Notes: generated from the sequence alone by a model not told the origin. A DNA stretch of 64,000 bases from Streptomyces sp. NBC_00234 (GCF_036195325.1 NZ_CP108101.1:2790001-2854000); one strand, 5' to 3'. Positions 36,181-45,574 are shown, counted from the first letter of the stretch. A program made the numbers and translations.

Positions 36181-37107
36181 CTAGATCGTGAAGCGTACGG
36201 AGGTCAGCTCCTCCGAGAGCTGCCACAGGCGCGCGGCCGTCCCGGGGTCGGTTGCCGCGGGGGACAGACGCACCCGCGTCGGCGCGCCGCGCAGTTCCGC
36301 CGGGCCGTCCGGGCCGATGAAGTCGCCGCCCGCGATGTCCGGGGCGGTCGCCGCGTACAGCTGGGGCAGGGCGCCGTGGGCCGGGGACTGGGCGAGCAGG
36401 GGGTTGCCGATGCGGCCGAAGACGAAGCGCATCAGGCCCGTCGGCGCGGCCAGTTGCAGGTTGGTGGCCGTGTAGCCGGGGTGGGCCAGCACGCTGCGTA
36501 CCGGGCTGCCGGCCTCGGTCAGCCGCCGGTGGAGCTCGTGGCCGAACAGGGCGTTGGCGAGCTTCGACTGGTCGTAGAAGGCCATCGGCCTGTACCCGCG
36601 CTCGCCGGAGAGGTCGTCGAAGCGGATGCGGCCCTGGCGGTGCTTGATCGAGCTGACCGTGACCACACGGGGGTCGCGCCCGTCGCCCAGCAGGCCGAGG
36701 AGCAGTCCGGTGAGCGCGAAGTGGCCGAGGTGGTTGGCGGCGAACTGGAGCTCGTGGCCCTGGGCGCTCAGCGAGCGCGGGGGCGCCATCACTCCGGCGT
36801 TGTTGACGAGCGCGTCCAGGCGCGGATGGTCCGCGCGCATCCCGGCGGCGAAGGCCCGGACCGAGTCGAGGTCGGCCAGGTCGAGGGGGCGCACCTCCAG
36901 GGCGGCGCCCGGCTGTGCCGCGGAGATCTCCGCGACGGCGCGGCGGCCCTTCTCCTCGTCGCGTACGGCGAGGATCACGCGCGCGCCGCGGCGGGCGAGC
37001 GCCCGGGTCGTCGCCAGGCCGAGGCCGCTGTTGGCTCCGGTGACGACGAACAGCCGCCCGGCCTGGTCCGGGATGTCCTCGGTGGTCCAGCGCTTCTTCT
37101 GCGTCAT
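36181..37107 (-). CDS. Short-chain dehydrogenase/reductase
   Basis: This is a 308-residue classical SDR. NAD(P)-binding TGANSGLG (~residue 22), NNAG (~95), catalytic Ser in TVSSIKH (~145) and YDQSK (Tyr/Lys, ~175) are all present. The C-terminal extension resembles retinol-dehydrogenase/protochlorophyllide-reductase-like SDRs. The substrate cannot be told. The ATG at 37107 is the start nearest the similarity; the longer frame would cross the divergent TetR gene's leader. It is divergently transcribed from a TetR regulator, the typical arrangement for a repressed oxidoreductase. Confidence 0.92.
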   Translation of the reverse strand: MTQKKRWTTEDIPDQAGRLFVVTGANSGLGLATTRALARRGARVILAVRDEEKGRRAVAEISAAQPGAALEVRPLDLADLDSVRAFAAGMRADHPRLDALVNNAGVMAPPRSLSAQGHELQFAANHLGHFALTGLLLGLLGDGRDPRVVTVSSIKHRQGRIRFDDLSGERGYRPMAFYDQSKLANALFGHELHRRLTEAGSPVRSVLAHPGYTATNLQLAAPTGLMRFVFGRIGNPLLAQSPAHGALPQLYAATAPDIAGGDFIGPDGPAELRGAPTRVRLSPAATDPGTAARLWQLSEELTSVRFTI

Positions 37108-37108
37108 G

Positions 37109-37160
37109 TGACATACGTTGCCGCCGGTGGCACCAAGTGTCAAGACGATACCGAGTGTCA
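37109..37160. promoter_or_regulatory. Candidate TetR operator region (repeated TGTCA motifs)
   Basis: The divergent gap holds ACC(A/G)AGTGTCA twice as a direct repeat (37132-37142 and 37150-37160) and an inverted TGACA at 37109-37113. The repeats lie between the SDR and TetR starts, where the TetR protein would be expected to bind. Confidence 0.45.
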
Positions 37161-37168
37161 TGTGTGGC

Positions 37169-37810
37169 ATGGTGTGTACCATCGGCGAGGTGAGCTCCCG
37201 CCCTGAAACCAGCAGCCTGGCCCAGCGCAAGCGTCAGCTCGTGTCGGACGAACTGACCGAGGCCGCGCTGCAGTTGCTGGCGCTCAAGGGCTTCGACGTG
37301 GTCACCGTCGACGAGATCGTGACCACCGCCGGCGTGTCCAAGCGGACGTTTTTCCGGTACTTCGCGTCCAAGGAGGACGTGGTCGTCCAGTTCCTCGCCG
37401 ACATGGGCACCGGTATGCGCGCGGAGCTGGCGGAGCGCCCCGCCGGTGAGCCGCCGTCCGTGGCGCTGCGGCACGCCGTCACGGTCCCGCTGGCCACCTG
37501 CGCCGACCACTCCGAGAGGGCGCTGCGCGTGGTCCAGCTGATTCTGCGTACGCCCGCCCTGCGCGCCCGCTTCCTGGAGCGGCAGGGGCAGTGGCACGAC
37601 GATCTGACGGCCGAGCTGGGGCAGCGGCTCGGCCGCGATCCCGAAACCGACCTGTACCCGCGGATGGCCGCCGGGATGGCGCTGACCGCCTTCGACACCG
37701 TGCTCGCACGGTGGAGCGGCAGCGACGGGACGCAGGACCCCACCGAACTGATCGCGCGGGCTTTCGCCCTCGTCGCCCCCGCGCTGGATGCCGTGCGGGG
37801 GCAGGGCTGA
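37169..37810 (+). CDS. TetR-family transcriptional regulator
   Basis: The ~213-residue regulator has an N-terminal HTH (ALQLLALKGFDVVTVDEIVTTAGVSKRTFFRYFASKEDV) followed by a helical ligand-binding domain of the MftR-like C-terminal type. Start choice is uncertain: ATG 37160, ATG 37169 and GTG 37190 are all in frame with poor ribosome sites; I use 37169. Divergence from the SDR gene suggests that it represses that gene and itself. Confidence 0.88.
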   Translation: MVCTIGEVSSRPETSSLAQRKRQLVSDELTEAALQLLALKGFDVVTVDEIVTTAGVSKRTFFRYFASKEDVVVQFLADMGTGMRAELAERPAGEPPSVALRHAVTVPLATCADHSERALRVVQLILRTPALRARFLERQGQWHDDLTAELGQRLGRDPETDLYPRMAAGMALTAFDTVLARWSGSDGTQDPTELIARAFALVAPALDAVRGQG

Positions 37811-37858
37811 GGAGTCCTCGGGTTCGGGGGCCCCGGCGCGTCCGGTGAGCAACGCCGT

Positions 37859-37890
37859 GGGGAGCGACCGCTGGTCGGCGGCCGCTCCCC
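37859..37890. terminator. Hairpin between convergent genes
   Basis: GGGGAGCG (37859-37866) pairs with CGCTCCCC (37883-37890) across a 16-nt, partly self-complementary loop, between the TetR gene (end 37810) and the FG-GAP gene (end 37916). Confidence 0.75.
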
Positions 37891-37915
37891 CGGTGCGTTC
37901 AGGTCCCGCGCCGCC

Positions 37916-39415
37916 TCAGCGGCCGAAGGACGCGCCCAGTGCGGCCTTCACGGCGACCGTCGCGAGCGTCGCGTTGTTGATGGCCGACGAGCCCGTGGCC
38001 GTGGTGCCGGCCGTCGTGGCGGGGAAGAACCAGAGCGCGCCCGCGCCCGCGTCCTCTCCCGGGGCACCCACCGCGAGTTCCGCGCGGCCGTCCTTGTTGC
38101 CGTCGACGAAGGCCGCAGCCGCGCCGAACCTGTCGTTGAGCTCGGCGACTCCGGCCACGCCCGCCGTGTCCTGGTTGAAGCCCTTGGTCCCCGTACCCGT
38201 GGGGCCGGTGGAGGTGCCGGGCATCACCAGGACCGCGCCCGCCCGCGCGACCGTTCCGAGCGCCTCGCCCGAGACACCCACCGCGACGTCCCCGTAGCCG
38301 TCGCCGTTGGTGTCGCCGATCGCGACGGACGAACCGAAGCCGTCCGACGCCTCCGCCGCACCGGGGATGCCCGCCGAGTCCTGGTTGAAGACCTTCGTCC
38401 TGGTGCCCTGCGCGCCGGTGGCTCCGCCCGGTACGTAGGTGACCATGCCGCCCTTGGCGAGCGGCAGGTCGAGGTCGCTGTCGTAGCCGTCGACGGATCG
38501 TCCGACGACGAGGTCGGCGTAGACGTCACCGTTGACCCGGCCGACGGCGAGGTGTTCGCCGCCCTCGATCGCGTAGCCGTCGGCGCCCTTGACCGGGGCG
38601 AGAGGCCCCAGGCCGGTGGCGCCACCGGCGGCGACGGCGACCGAGCGGCTGTCGTACTCGTCGCCGGAGTGCCGGAGCGCGACGACGTCGTCGCGGCCGT
38701 CCCCGTTGACGTCGCCGGAGGCGAGGTCGAGGTAGCGCATGTCGTCCATGTCGGGGTAGGCGGTGGTGCCGGCCGCGGCTCCCGCACGGGTGAAGGGGCC
38801 CGACAGGGTCTGGAGGTCGGCCCACTTGACGGTGGCGAGGTCCGGGGCGCCGTCTCCGTTGAAGTCGCCCGCCGTGAGCCGGCCGCCGACCCCGTCGTAC
38901 TGCTCGCCCGTGTAGAGCGTGGCGCCTCCGGACAGGCCGCTCGCCCCGCCCCAGACGACGGTCAGCAGGCCCGTGCGCTCGACGGTGCCGTCCTTCTCGG
39001 TCTCGGCGCCGACCACCAGGTCGCTGTAGCCGTCCCGGTCGAGGTCGGCGGAGACGATCGCGCTGCCGAAGGCGTCACCGGCCTCCGCCACGTCGGGGAC
39101 ACCCGCCGAGTCCTGGGTGACGATCTGCTTGGTGGCGGTCGCCGGACCGCTCGCGGAGCCGTAGACCACACCGACGTAACCCGCCCCCGCCTTGCCGTTG
39201 ACGGTGGCGCCGGGTGCGGCGACCGCGAGGTCGGCGAATCCGTCGCCGTTGTAGTCGGTACGGCCCGGGACCGGGGCGACCGGTGCCGTCGGCGCAGCGG
39301 CGGACGCGGTCGCGCGCGCAGGGGCCGCCGCCTGGGCCGCGGGTGCGGTGACGACCGCGGCGGCGGCCACGGTGATGGCGAGTGCCACGGTCGTTCCGAA
39401 TGCTCGGGATGCCAC
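37916..39415 (-). CDS. Secreted FG-GAP repeat (integrin-like beta-propeller) protein
   Basis: The 499-residue protein has a signal peptide (MASRAFGTTVALAITVAAAA, cleavage near AQA-AAP) and an Ala/Pro linker. Seven FG-GAP repeats follow, each with a calcium-binding-type loop: DYNGDGFAD, DLDRDGYSD, DFNGDGAPD, DVNGDGRDD, RVNGDVYAD (degenerate), DTNGDGYGD and DGNKDGRAE. Seven repeats predict a complete seven-bladed propeller. The GTG has AAGGAG upstream. There is no wall-anchor motif, so it is probably secreted free. Function unknown; the Ca2+ loops suggest adhesion or ligand binding. Confidence 0.92.
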   Translation of the reverse strand: MASRAFGTTVALAITVAAAAVVTAPAAQAAAPARATASAAAPTAPVAPVPGRTDYNGDGFADLAVAAPGATVNGKAGAGYVGVVYGSASGPATATKQIVTQDSAGVPDVAEAGDAFGSAIVSADLDRDGYSDLVVGAETEKDGTVERTGLLTVVWGGASGLSGGATLYTGEQYDGVGGRLTAGDFNGDGAPDLATVKWADLQTLSGPFTRAGAAAGTTAYPDMDDMRYLDLASGDVNGDGRDDVVALRHSGDEYDSRSVAVAAGGATGLGPLAPVKGADGYAIEGGEHLAVGRVNGDVYADLVVGRSVDGYDSDLDLPLAKGGMVTYVPGGATGAQGTRTKVFNQDSAGIPGAAEASDGFGSSVAIGDTNGDGYGDVAVGVSGEALGTVARAGAVLVMPGTSTGPTGTGTKGFNQDTAGVAGVAELNDRFGAAAAFVDGNKDGRAELAVGAPGEDAGAGALWFFPATTAGTTATGSSAINNATLATVAVKAALGASFGR

Positions 39416-39438
39416 ACGGACTCCTTAACGAGAGTTCA

Positions 39439-39451
39439 AGAGAAATTCTCT
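39439..39451. promoter_or_regulatory. 13-bp palindrome in FG-GAP gene leader
   Basis: AGAGAA-A-TTCTCT, an AT-rich perfect palindrome, lies 24 bases upstream of the GTG start, in the position of an operator or 5'-UTR site. Confidence 0.4.
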
Positions 39452-39635
39452 GTGCTGAATCGGTGAGTACGCGGGGGTGTGTCCTGCATACGCTGAGACG
39501 GGCGGGACCCGGTAAGGGTTGTGCGCCGCCCGTGGCCGGATCCGCCGATTCGGGAACGGCATCAGGCGTACGGCGCCCTATCCTTGATCACTCGTCACGG
39601 CGGCCGGCCGGGGCGCCGGGGACGGGAGCGATGGC

Positions 39636-40229
39636 GTGGGCACAGAGGTGCGGCTCGTGGCGGGCGCGAGTCTGCCGGTGCACGCCGACGGCATCCGACG
39701 GGTGTACGCGGAGGTGTTCTCGGCCCCGCCGTGGGACGAGGACGAGGCCATGGCCGGCCTCTACGTGGAACGGCTGGCCGCCGACGCGCAGCGGCCCGGG
39801 TTCACGGCCGCGCTCGCGTTCGACGGGGACACGGTGGTCGGATTCGCCACCGCCTGGTCCACGCCCGAGTCCTTTCCGGAGGACCGCAGTTACGGACACG
39901 TGGCCGCCGCCCTCGGGCCGGAGCGGACCACCGCCTGGCTGTGCGGCGGGCTCGAGGTCGACGAACTCGCCGTCACCGCACGGGCGCGCGGCACGGGCCT
40001 GGGCGCGGCCCTTCTCACGACGGTCACGGGTCCGGCGGCGGACGGCCGTTGCTGGCTGCTGACCTCGGTCCGCGCGCAGGGGGCGCTGCGCTTCTACCAG
40101 CGGGCCGGCTGGTACCAGGTGCCCGTGACGGTGCCCGGCAGAGCGGCCCTGACGGTCCTGCTGGGCCCCCGGCACCCGGCCCGACCGGACGCGTCGGGAC
40201 CGGATGCGCCACGGCCGGAAGGCTCCTGA
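39636..40229 (+). CDS. GNAT-family acetyltransferase
   Basis: The 197-residue protein has the GNAT acetyl-CoA site V..RARGTGLGAALL (~residues 115-130), preceded by the strand GGLEVDELAV, and the C-terminal GALRFYQRAGW motif (~150). The acceptor substrate is unknown. The GTG at 39636 has GGGAG upstream. It is transcribed divergently from the FG-GAP gene and followed by a strong hairpin, so it is probably monocistronic. Confidence 0.87.
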   Translation: MGTEVRLVAGASLPVHADGIRRVYAEVFSAPPWDEDEAMAGLYVERLAADAQRPGFTAALAFDGDTVVGFATAWSTPESFPEDRSYGHVAAALGPERTTAWLCGGLEVDELAVTARARGTGLGAALLTTVTGPAADGRCWLLTSVRAQGALRFYQRAGWYQVPVTVPGRAALTVLLGPRHPARPDASGPDAPRPEGS

Positions 40230-40277
40230 CGGGGCGTCGGCGGCACCGGGCGCCTCGGACGGCTCCCGACCCTGGCA

Positions 40278-40289
40278 TGAATCGTTTCA
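40278..40289. promoter_or_regulatory. LacI-type operator-like palindrome (distal)
   Basis: TGAATCGTTTCA resembles the LacI-family consensus TGAAACGTTTCA and recurs as a variant 167 bases downstream near the rhamnose operon start. Two sites could support looping repression. Confidence 0.5.
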
Positions 40290-40312
40290 GAAAACGGGGA
40301 AGATAGGGGGCA

Positions 40313-40340
40313 GGCCGGAACACTGTCAAGTGTTCCGGCC
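40313..40340. terminator. 12-bp perfect hairpin after acetyltransferase gene
   Basis: GGCCGGAACACT pairs exactly with AGTGTTCCGGCC around the loop GTCA, 83 bases past the acetyltransferase stop and upstream of the rhamnose promoter. It isolates the two transcription units. Confidence 0.85.
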
Positions 40341-40400
40341 CATTCGGCCCGTTCAGGTCGCAGCCCCACGTTCCCTCACGAACTTCCCACCACCAACCCA

Positions 40401-40430
40401 TTGACTGCGCCCGCAATCCCCGTTTAGCTT
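40401..40430 (+). promoter_or_regulatory. Candidate sigma-70-type promoter of the rhamnose operon
   Basis: TTGACT (40401-40406) and TAGCTT (40425-40430) are separated by 18 bases. Transcription would start near 40437, just before the proximal palindrome. Confidence 0.6.
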
Positions 40431-40444
40431 CCGAGCAACCTCAT

Positions 40445-40456
40445 TGAAACCTTTCA
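40445..40456. promoter_or_regulatory. LacI-type operator-like palindrome (proximal)
   Basis: TGAAA-CC-TTTCA is a perfect interrupted palindrome located where a repressor would block the start of transcription from the candidate promoter at 40401-40430. Confidence 0.6.
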
Positions 40457-40499
40457 CGGCGGGTGGAGACCGACTCGACCCCACCGCTGAGGAGCTCCC

Positions 40500-42023
40500 A
40501 TGAACCAGTCCGCCACGGGCCCGGCCCCGGTCCTGGCCCTGAAGGGCGTGAGCAAGTCCTTCGGAGCCGTACGGGCCCTGCAGGACGTGTCTCTGAGCCT
40601 CTTCCCCGGCGAGGCCCACGCAGTCGCCGGGGAGAACGGCGCGGGGAAATCCACCCTCATCAAGGCCCTCGCCGGGGTCCACCGGCCCGACAGCGGGCAG
40701 GTGCTGCTTGACGGCGAGCCCGTCGTGTTCCACGGCCCGGCCGATGCCCGCGACGCGGGTATCGCGGTCATCTACCAGGAACCGACGCTCTTCCCCGACC
40801 TGTCGATCGCCGAGAACATCTTCATGGGCCGCCAGCCGCGACGCGCGTTCGGCCGGATCGACCACCAGGCGGTGCGCGAGACCACCGCGGCCCTGATGCG
40901 CCGGCTCGGAGTCGATCTGGCCCCGGACCGGCCGGCCCGCGGCCTCTCCATCGCCGACCAGCAGATCGTCGAGATCGCCAAGGCGCTCTCCTTCGACGCC
41001 CGGGTCCTGATCATGGACGAGCCGACGGCCGCGCTGACCGGCAGCGAGACGGCCCGGCTCTTCTCCGTCGTACAGACACTGCGGGCCGAGGGCGCCGCCG
41101 TGCTGTTCATCTCGCACCGCCTCGACGAGATCTTCGAGCTGTGCCAGCGCGTGACGACCCTGCGCGACGGCCGGTGGATCTCCTCCGAGCCGCTGGACGG
41201 GCTCACCGAGGACGATCTCGTACGCAGGATGGTCGGGCGCGATCTCGGCGACCTCTATCCGAAGCAGGACGCCGAGGTCGGCGAAGTCGCCCTGTCGGTA
41301 CGGCGGCTGACCCGCGAAGGCGTCTTCCGCGACGTGTCGTTCGAGGTCAGGCGCGGGGAGATCGTGGCACTCGCCGGACTCGTCGGCGCCGGGCGCACCG
41401 AGGTCGCCCAGGCCGTCTTCGGCGTCGACCGCGCGGACGCCGGCGAGGTCCGGGTGAACGGCACGGTCCTGCGGGCCGGTTCGCCCACCGCCGCGATGGC
41501 CGCCGGGCTCGCGCTCGTCCCCGAGGACCGGCGCCAGCGCGGGCTCGTCATGGATATGTCGATCGAGCGCAACATCGGTCTCACCGGTCTGGACGAGGTC
41601 CGGCGGGGAGGTCTCGTCAGCCGCGCCCTGGAACACGACCGGGCCGCCGACTGGGCCGTACGCCTCCAGCTCAAGTACAACCGCCTCGCCGACGCCGTCG
41701 GCGTCCTGTCCGGCGGGAACCAGCAGAAGGTCGTCCTGGCCAAATGGCTGGCCACCGAACCGTGCGTGCTCGTCGTCGACGAACCGACGCGCGGCATCGA
41801 CGTCGGCACCAAGGCCGAGGTCCACCGGCTGCTCTCCTCACTCGCCGCGGAAGGACTCGCCGTACTGATGATCTCCTCCGACCTCCCCGAGGTCATCGGG
41901 ATGGCGGACCGCGTCCTCGTCATGCACGAGGGCCGGCTCGTCGCCGAGATCCCGCGCGCGACGGCCACCGAGGAATCGGTGATGGCGGCGGCGACCGGAC
42001 TGGGCGGAAGGACGGCGGCATGA
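40500..42023 (+). CDS. rhaT: Rhamnose-type ABC importer ATP-binding protein (double NBD)
   Basis: The 507-residue RbsA/XylG-class ATPase has two nucleotide-binding domains. The first has Walker [10 protein letters not shown] (~residue 45), signature LSIADQQ and Walker [12 protein letters not shown]. The second has a degenerate GLVGAGRTE Walker A (~300), signature LSGGNQQK (~405) and [12 protein letters not shown]. This asymmetry is normal for carbohydrate uptake class 2. It is assigned to L-rhamnose because the operon ends with an L-rhamnose mutarotase. The ATG has GAGGAG upstream; the stop overlaps the first permease start. Confidence 0.92.
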   Translation: MNQSATGPAPVLALKGVSKSFGAVRALQDVSLSLFPGEAHAVAGENGAGKSTLIKALAGVHRPDSGQVLLDGEPVVFHGPADARDAGIAVIYQEPTLFPDLSIAENIFMGRQPRRAFGRIDHQAVRETTAALMRRLGVDLAPDRPARGLSIADQQIVEIAKALSFDARVLIMDEPTAALTGSETARLFSVVQTLRAEGAAVLFISHRLDEIFELCQRVTTLRDGRWISSEPLDGLTEDDLVRRMVGRDLGDLYPKQDAEVGEVALSVRRLTREGVFRDVSFEVRRGEIVALAGLVGAGRTEVAQAVFGVDRADAGEVRVNGTVLRAGSPTAAMAAGLALVPEDRRQRGLVMDMSIERNIGLTGLDEVRRGGLVSRALEHDRAADWAVRLQLKYNRLADAVGVLSGGNQQKVVLAKWLATEPCVLVVDEPTRGIDVGTKAEVHRLLSSLAAEGLAVLMISSDLPEVIGMADRVLVMHEGRLVAEIPRATATEESVMAAATGLGGRTAA

Positions 42024-43075
42024 CCACCACCATCGAGAGCCCTCCGGAGACCGGCCGGAAGGCTCCGGCGAGGAGCGCGGCCTCCCTCATGGACGCCGTC
42101 TTCCGGGCCCGTGAGATCTCCATCGCCGGGGCGCTGCTGCTGCTGATCCTCGGTACCTACCTCGCCAACCCGCGGTTCCTGTCCGACCAGGGCATCAAGG
42201 ACCTGCTGCTCAACGCCTCAATCCTGGTGCTGCTCGCGGTCGGCCAGTCGGCCGTCGTCATCACCCGCAACATCGATCTGTCGGTGGGGTCCGTCGTCGG
42301 CCTCTCGGCGTTCGCCTGCGGCAGATTCGTCGCCGGGACCGACCACGGCGTGGTGACGGTGATGCTGCTCGGGATCGCCATCGGCGTGGTGTGCGGGCTG
42401 GTGTCCGGCGCCCTCGTGAGCTTCGGCAAGGTGCCGGCCCTCGTCGTGACGCTCGGCATGCTCTACATCATCCAGGGCGTCGACTACTGGTGGGCGCAGG
42501 GCGACCAGATCAGCGCCGCCGAGGTGCCGGAGCAGATCCTGGGGCTCGGCAGCGGCAGCCTCCTCGGCGTGCCGTATCTGCCGCTCGTCACCGTGGTGCT
42601 GCTCGCGGCGACCGCGTACTTCCTGCGCAGCTACCGCTCGGGCCGTGAGCTGTACGCGATCGGGTCGAGCCCCGAGGCCGCCCGGCTCGCCGGTGTGCCG
42701 ATCCGGCGCCGGGTGCTCGCCGCGTACGCCTTCTCCGGCGCCGTCGCCGGTTTCGCCGGCGCCCTCTGGCTGGCGCGCTTCGGCACGGTGGTGGCGGACA
42801 ACGCGCACGGCTGGGAACTCACCGTCGTCAGCGCGGTAGTCGTCGGCGGCGTCGCCATCACCGGCGGCACCGGCACCGTCTGGGGCGCGGCCCTCGGCGC
42901 CCTGCTGCTCACCACCATCGGCAGTGTCCTGGTCGTCCTGAAGGTGGACTCCTTCTGGCAGGGCGCCATCACCGGCGCACTGCTGCTGCTGGCCATCAGC
43001 GTCGACCGGATCGTGAACCTGCGGATGACCGCCGCACTGAGGAAGAGGAGCGCCCGCCATGACCATGGCGCCTGA
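42020..43075 (+). CDS. rhaP: Rhamnose-type ABC importer permease 1
   Basis: This RbsC/AraH-family permease of 351 residues has a basic N-terminal tail and 8-10 membrane segments. The conserved signature [26 protein letters not shown] lies near residues 73-98, and [27 protein letters not shown] near 216-242. The ATG overlaps the ATPase stop (ATGA), and the 3' end overlaps the second permease by 17 bases. Confidence 0.92.
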   Translation: MTTTIESPPETGRKAPARSAASLMDAVFRAREISIAGALLLLILGTYLANPRFLSDQGIKDLLLNASILVLLAVGQSAVVITRNIDLSVGSVVGLSAFACGRFVAGTDHGVVTVMLLGIAIGVVCGLVSGALVSFGKVPALVVTLGMLYIIQGVDYWWAQGDQISAAEVPEQILGLGSGSLLGVPYLPLVTVVLLAATAYFLRSYRSGRELYAIGSSPEAARLAGVPIRRRVLAAYAFSGAVAGFAGALWLARFGTVVADNAHGWELTVVSAVVVGGVAITGGTGTVWGAALGALLLTTIGSVLVVLKVDSFWQGAITGALLLLAISVDRIVNLRMTAALRKRSARHDHGA

Positions 43076-44111
43076 GACGACGGCGGCCCCGCAGCCGCCC
43101 GCGAAGACCCGCTCCGGCGCCGGTCTCCTGCGCTCCCTCGCGCTGCGCTGGGACACCGCGGTCGGTGTGCTGCTGGTGGCGGTGCTGGCGGTCGGCCTCG
43201 GTACGACGGAGGGCTTCGGATCGAGCGGGAATCTCGCCTTCGCCTTCAACGACATCGCCGAAGTCGCCCTGATCGCCCTCCCGATGACGCTGCTGGTGGT
43301 CGCGGGCCAGGTCGATCTGTCCGTCGCCTCCATGCTGGGTCTGGGCAGCGCGCTGACCGGTGCGCTGTGGGAGGCGGGCTGGGCGTTCGAGACGATCGTG
43401 CCGGTGGTGCTCCTGGTGGGCGTCGCCGGAGGGCTCCTCAACGGCTGGCTGGTCACACGGGTGGGCCTGCCGTCCCTCGCCGTCACGATCGGCACCCTGG
43501 CGCTCTACCGGGGTCTGGCCTCGGTGGCGCTCGGCAGCGACGCGGTGACCGACTTCCCGCAGGTGTACGCGGACTGGGCCGTCGACACCACGACGGTGCC
43601 CGGCACCTTCCTCACGTATCCGGTCCTCCTCTTCGTCGTGCTGGCGGCCGTCACCGCGGTGGTGCTGCACGCCACCGGCCTGGGCCGCTCGCTGTTCGCG
43701 ATCGGCGCCCAGGAGGAGGCCGCGTACTTCGCGGGCATCCGGGTCAAGCGCATCAAGCTGCTGCTGTTCGTGGTGACCGGGCTGTTCGCCTCGTTCGCGG
43801 GGATCGTCTTCACCCTGCGGTACGGAAGTGCCCGCGCCGACAACGGACTCGGCTTCGAGATGCTCGTCATCGCCTCCGTCCTGCTCGGCGGCACCGACTT
43901 CGACGGCGGAAAGGGCACGCTCTTCGGCGCGGTCGCCGGTGTCCTGCTGATCGGGGTCCTGAAGAACCTGCTCACCCTCAACGACATCGCCAACGAGGTC
44001 CAGGTCATCGTGACCGGTCTGCTGCTCGTCGCGTCGGTCCTGACCCCGCGGGTGATCGCGTCGGTCGTCGAACGAAGGCACCGGCGCGCCGCGAACGCGC
44101 CCGCCCAGTAA
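43059..44111 (+). CDS. rhaQ: Rhamnose-type ABC importer permease 2
   Basis: This second RbsC-family permease (350 residues) carries the equivalent signature LLVVAGQVDLSVASMLGLGSALTG and IGAQEEAAYFAGIRVKRIKLLLFVVTG. Two distinct permeases in tandem are typical of rhamnose/autoinducer-2-like importers and fit a heterodimer. The start ATG lies inside the previous gene's last codons. Confidence 0.92.
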   Translation: MTMAPETTAAPQPPAKTRSGAGLLRSLALRWDTAVGVLLVAVLAVGLGTTEGFGSSGNLAFAFNDIAEVALIALPMTLLVVAGQVDLSVASMLGLGSALTGALWEAGWAFETIVPVVLLVGVAGGLLNGWLVTRVGLPSLAVTIGTLALYRGLASVALGSDAVTDFPQVYADWAVDTTTVPGTFLTYPVLLFVVLAAVTAVVLHATGLGRSLFAIGAQEEAAYFAGIRVKRIKLLLFVVTGLFASFAGIVFTLRYGSARADNGLGFEMLVIASVLLGGTDFDGGKGTLFGAVAGVLLIGVLKNLLTLNDIANEVQVIVTGLLLVASVLTPRVIASVVERRHRRAANAPAQ

Positions 44112-44156
44112 CGGAACTCCCCTCCTCCGCACCCCGTCGAAAGGCACAACGCCGCC

Positions 44157-45242
44157 ATGATGCTCCGCAATGCCGCCGGGCGCCGCGCCGTCGCGACCGC
44201 CGCCACCGCCCTCTCCCTCGCCCTGGCCCTCACCGCCTGCTCCGGCACCACCAAGGACAGCAAGGGGAGCGGCGCCGCGAAGGCGGGCAGCTCCGCGAAG
44301 GCCGATCCGGACGCGCCGCTGAAGAAGGGCCTGAAGCTGGCCTTCCTGCCCAAGCAGATCAACAACCCGTACGAGAAGATCGTCGACGAGGCGGGTATCG
44401 CGGCGGCGAAGGAGTACGGCGGCACGGGCAAGGAGGTCGGCCCGTCCGACGCCAACGCCTCCTCGCAGGTCTCCTACATCAACACCCTGATCCAGCAGCG
44501 CCAGGACGCCATCCTGATCGCGGCCAACGACCCCAACGCGGTGTGCGGCCCGCTCAAGCAGGCCATGAAGAAGGACATCAAGGTCGTCGCGTACGACTCC
44601 GACACGGCGCAGGACTGCCGTCAGCTCTTCATCAACCAGGCCAGCTCCGAGCAGATCGGCCGCAGTCTCGTCCAGCACCTCGGTGAGCAGCTCGGCCACA
44701 AGGGCAAGATCGCGATTCTCTCGGCCACGCAGAACGCGACGAACCAGAACACCTGGATCGAGTTCATGAAGAAGGAGCTCGAACTTCCCGCGTACAAGGA
44801 CATGGAGCTGGTCAAGGTCGCGTACGGGGACGACGCCGACCAGAAGTCGTTCCAGCAGACGCAGGGGCTGATGCAGGCGTACCCCGACCTCAAGGGCATC
44901 ATCTCGCCCACCACGGTCGGTATCGCGGCTGCCGCCCGCTACCTCAGCGACTCCTCGTACAAGGGCAAGGTCGTCCTCAACGGGCTCGGGACACCGAACC
45001 AGATGCGGAAGTACGTCAAGGACGGCACCGTCGAGCAGTTCTCGCTGTGGAATCCCGAGGAGCTCGGCTACCTCGGTTCGTACGCGGCGGCGGCACTGGC
45101 CTCGGGGCAGATCACCGGTGCCGAGGGCGAGACGTTCACGGCGGGCAAGCTCGGCGAGTACACGGTGGGCAGGAACGGCGAGGTGATCCTCGGCGAGCCG
45201 ACGGTCTTCGACGCCGAGAACATCGACCAGTTCAACTTCTGA
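44157..45242 (+). CDS. rhaS: Rhamnose-type substrate-binding lipoprotein
   Basis: The 361-residue protein has a lipoprotein signal (SLALALTACSG, lipobox Cys ~residue 28) and a Peripla_BP_4 sugar-binding fold: LAFLPKQINNPYEKIVDEAG, DAILIAANDPNA, VVAYDSDT, GIISPTTVGIAAAARY and GLGTPNQMRKYVKDG. This resembles RhaS/AI-2-binding proteins more than RbsB. The mutarotase follows by 17 bases, so the ligand is most probably L-rhamnose. Confidence 0.92.
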   Translation: MMLRNAAGRRAVATAATALSLALALTACSGTTKDSKGSGAAKAGSSAKADPDAPLKKGLKLAFLPKQINNPYEKIVDEAGIAAAKEYGGTGKEVGPSDANASSQVSYINTLIQQRQDAILIAANDPNAVCGPLKQAMKKDIKVVAYDSDTAQDCRQLFINQASSEQIGRSLVQHLGEQLGHKGKIAILSATQNATNQNTWIEFMKKELELPAYKDMELVKVAYGDDADQKSFQQTQGLMQAYPDLKGIISPTTVGIAAAARYLSDSSYKGKVVLNGLGTPNQMRKYVKDGTVEQFSLWNPEELGYLGSYAAAALASGQITGAEGETFTAGKLGEYTVGRNGEVILGEPTVFDAENIDQFNF

Positions 45243-45259
45243 GCCAGGGAGCCGGTTCC

Positions 45260-45574
45260 GTGCAGCGCGTCTGTTTTCTGCTGAAGGTCCGCGAGGACCG
45301 CGTCGACGAGTACCGCGCGCGGCACGCCGCGGTCTGGCCCGACATGCTCGCCGCGCTCTCGCAGTGCGGCTGGCGCAACTACTCGCTCTTCCTGCGTGAG
45401 GACGGACTGCTCGTCGGCTATCTGGAGACGGAGGACTTCGGCGCCGCCCGCGACGCCATGGCGGCGACCGAGGTCAACGAGCGGTGGCAGCGGGACATGG
45501 CGGAGTTCTTCGAGCAGCCGGAGGCGGCGGACGAGGCGATGGTCCCGCTGACCGAGGTCTTCCACCTGGCCTAG
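45260..45574 (+). CDS. rhaM: L-rhamnose mutarotase
   Basis: The 104-residue dimeric alpha/beta-barrel enzyme interconverts alpha- and beta-L-rhamnose. It shows the family pattern: RVCFLLKVREDRVDEYRARHAAVWPDML (catalytic-type His in RARH, then VWP), GWRNYSLFLREDGLLVGYLE with Tyr, and RWQRDMAEFFE. The GTG at 45260 has AGGGAG upstream. It identifies the sugar handled by this operon. Its TAG stop lies inside the large palindrome 45569-45639. Confidence 0.93.
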   Translation: MQRVCFLLKVREDRVDEYRARHAAVWPDMLAALSQCGWRNYSLFLREDGLLVGYLETEDFGAARDAMAATEVNERWQRDMAEFFEQPEAADEAMVPLTEVFHLA

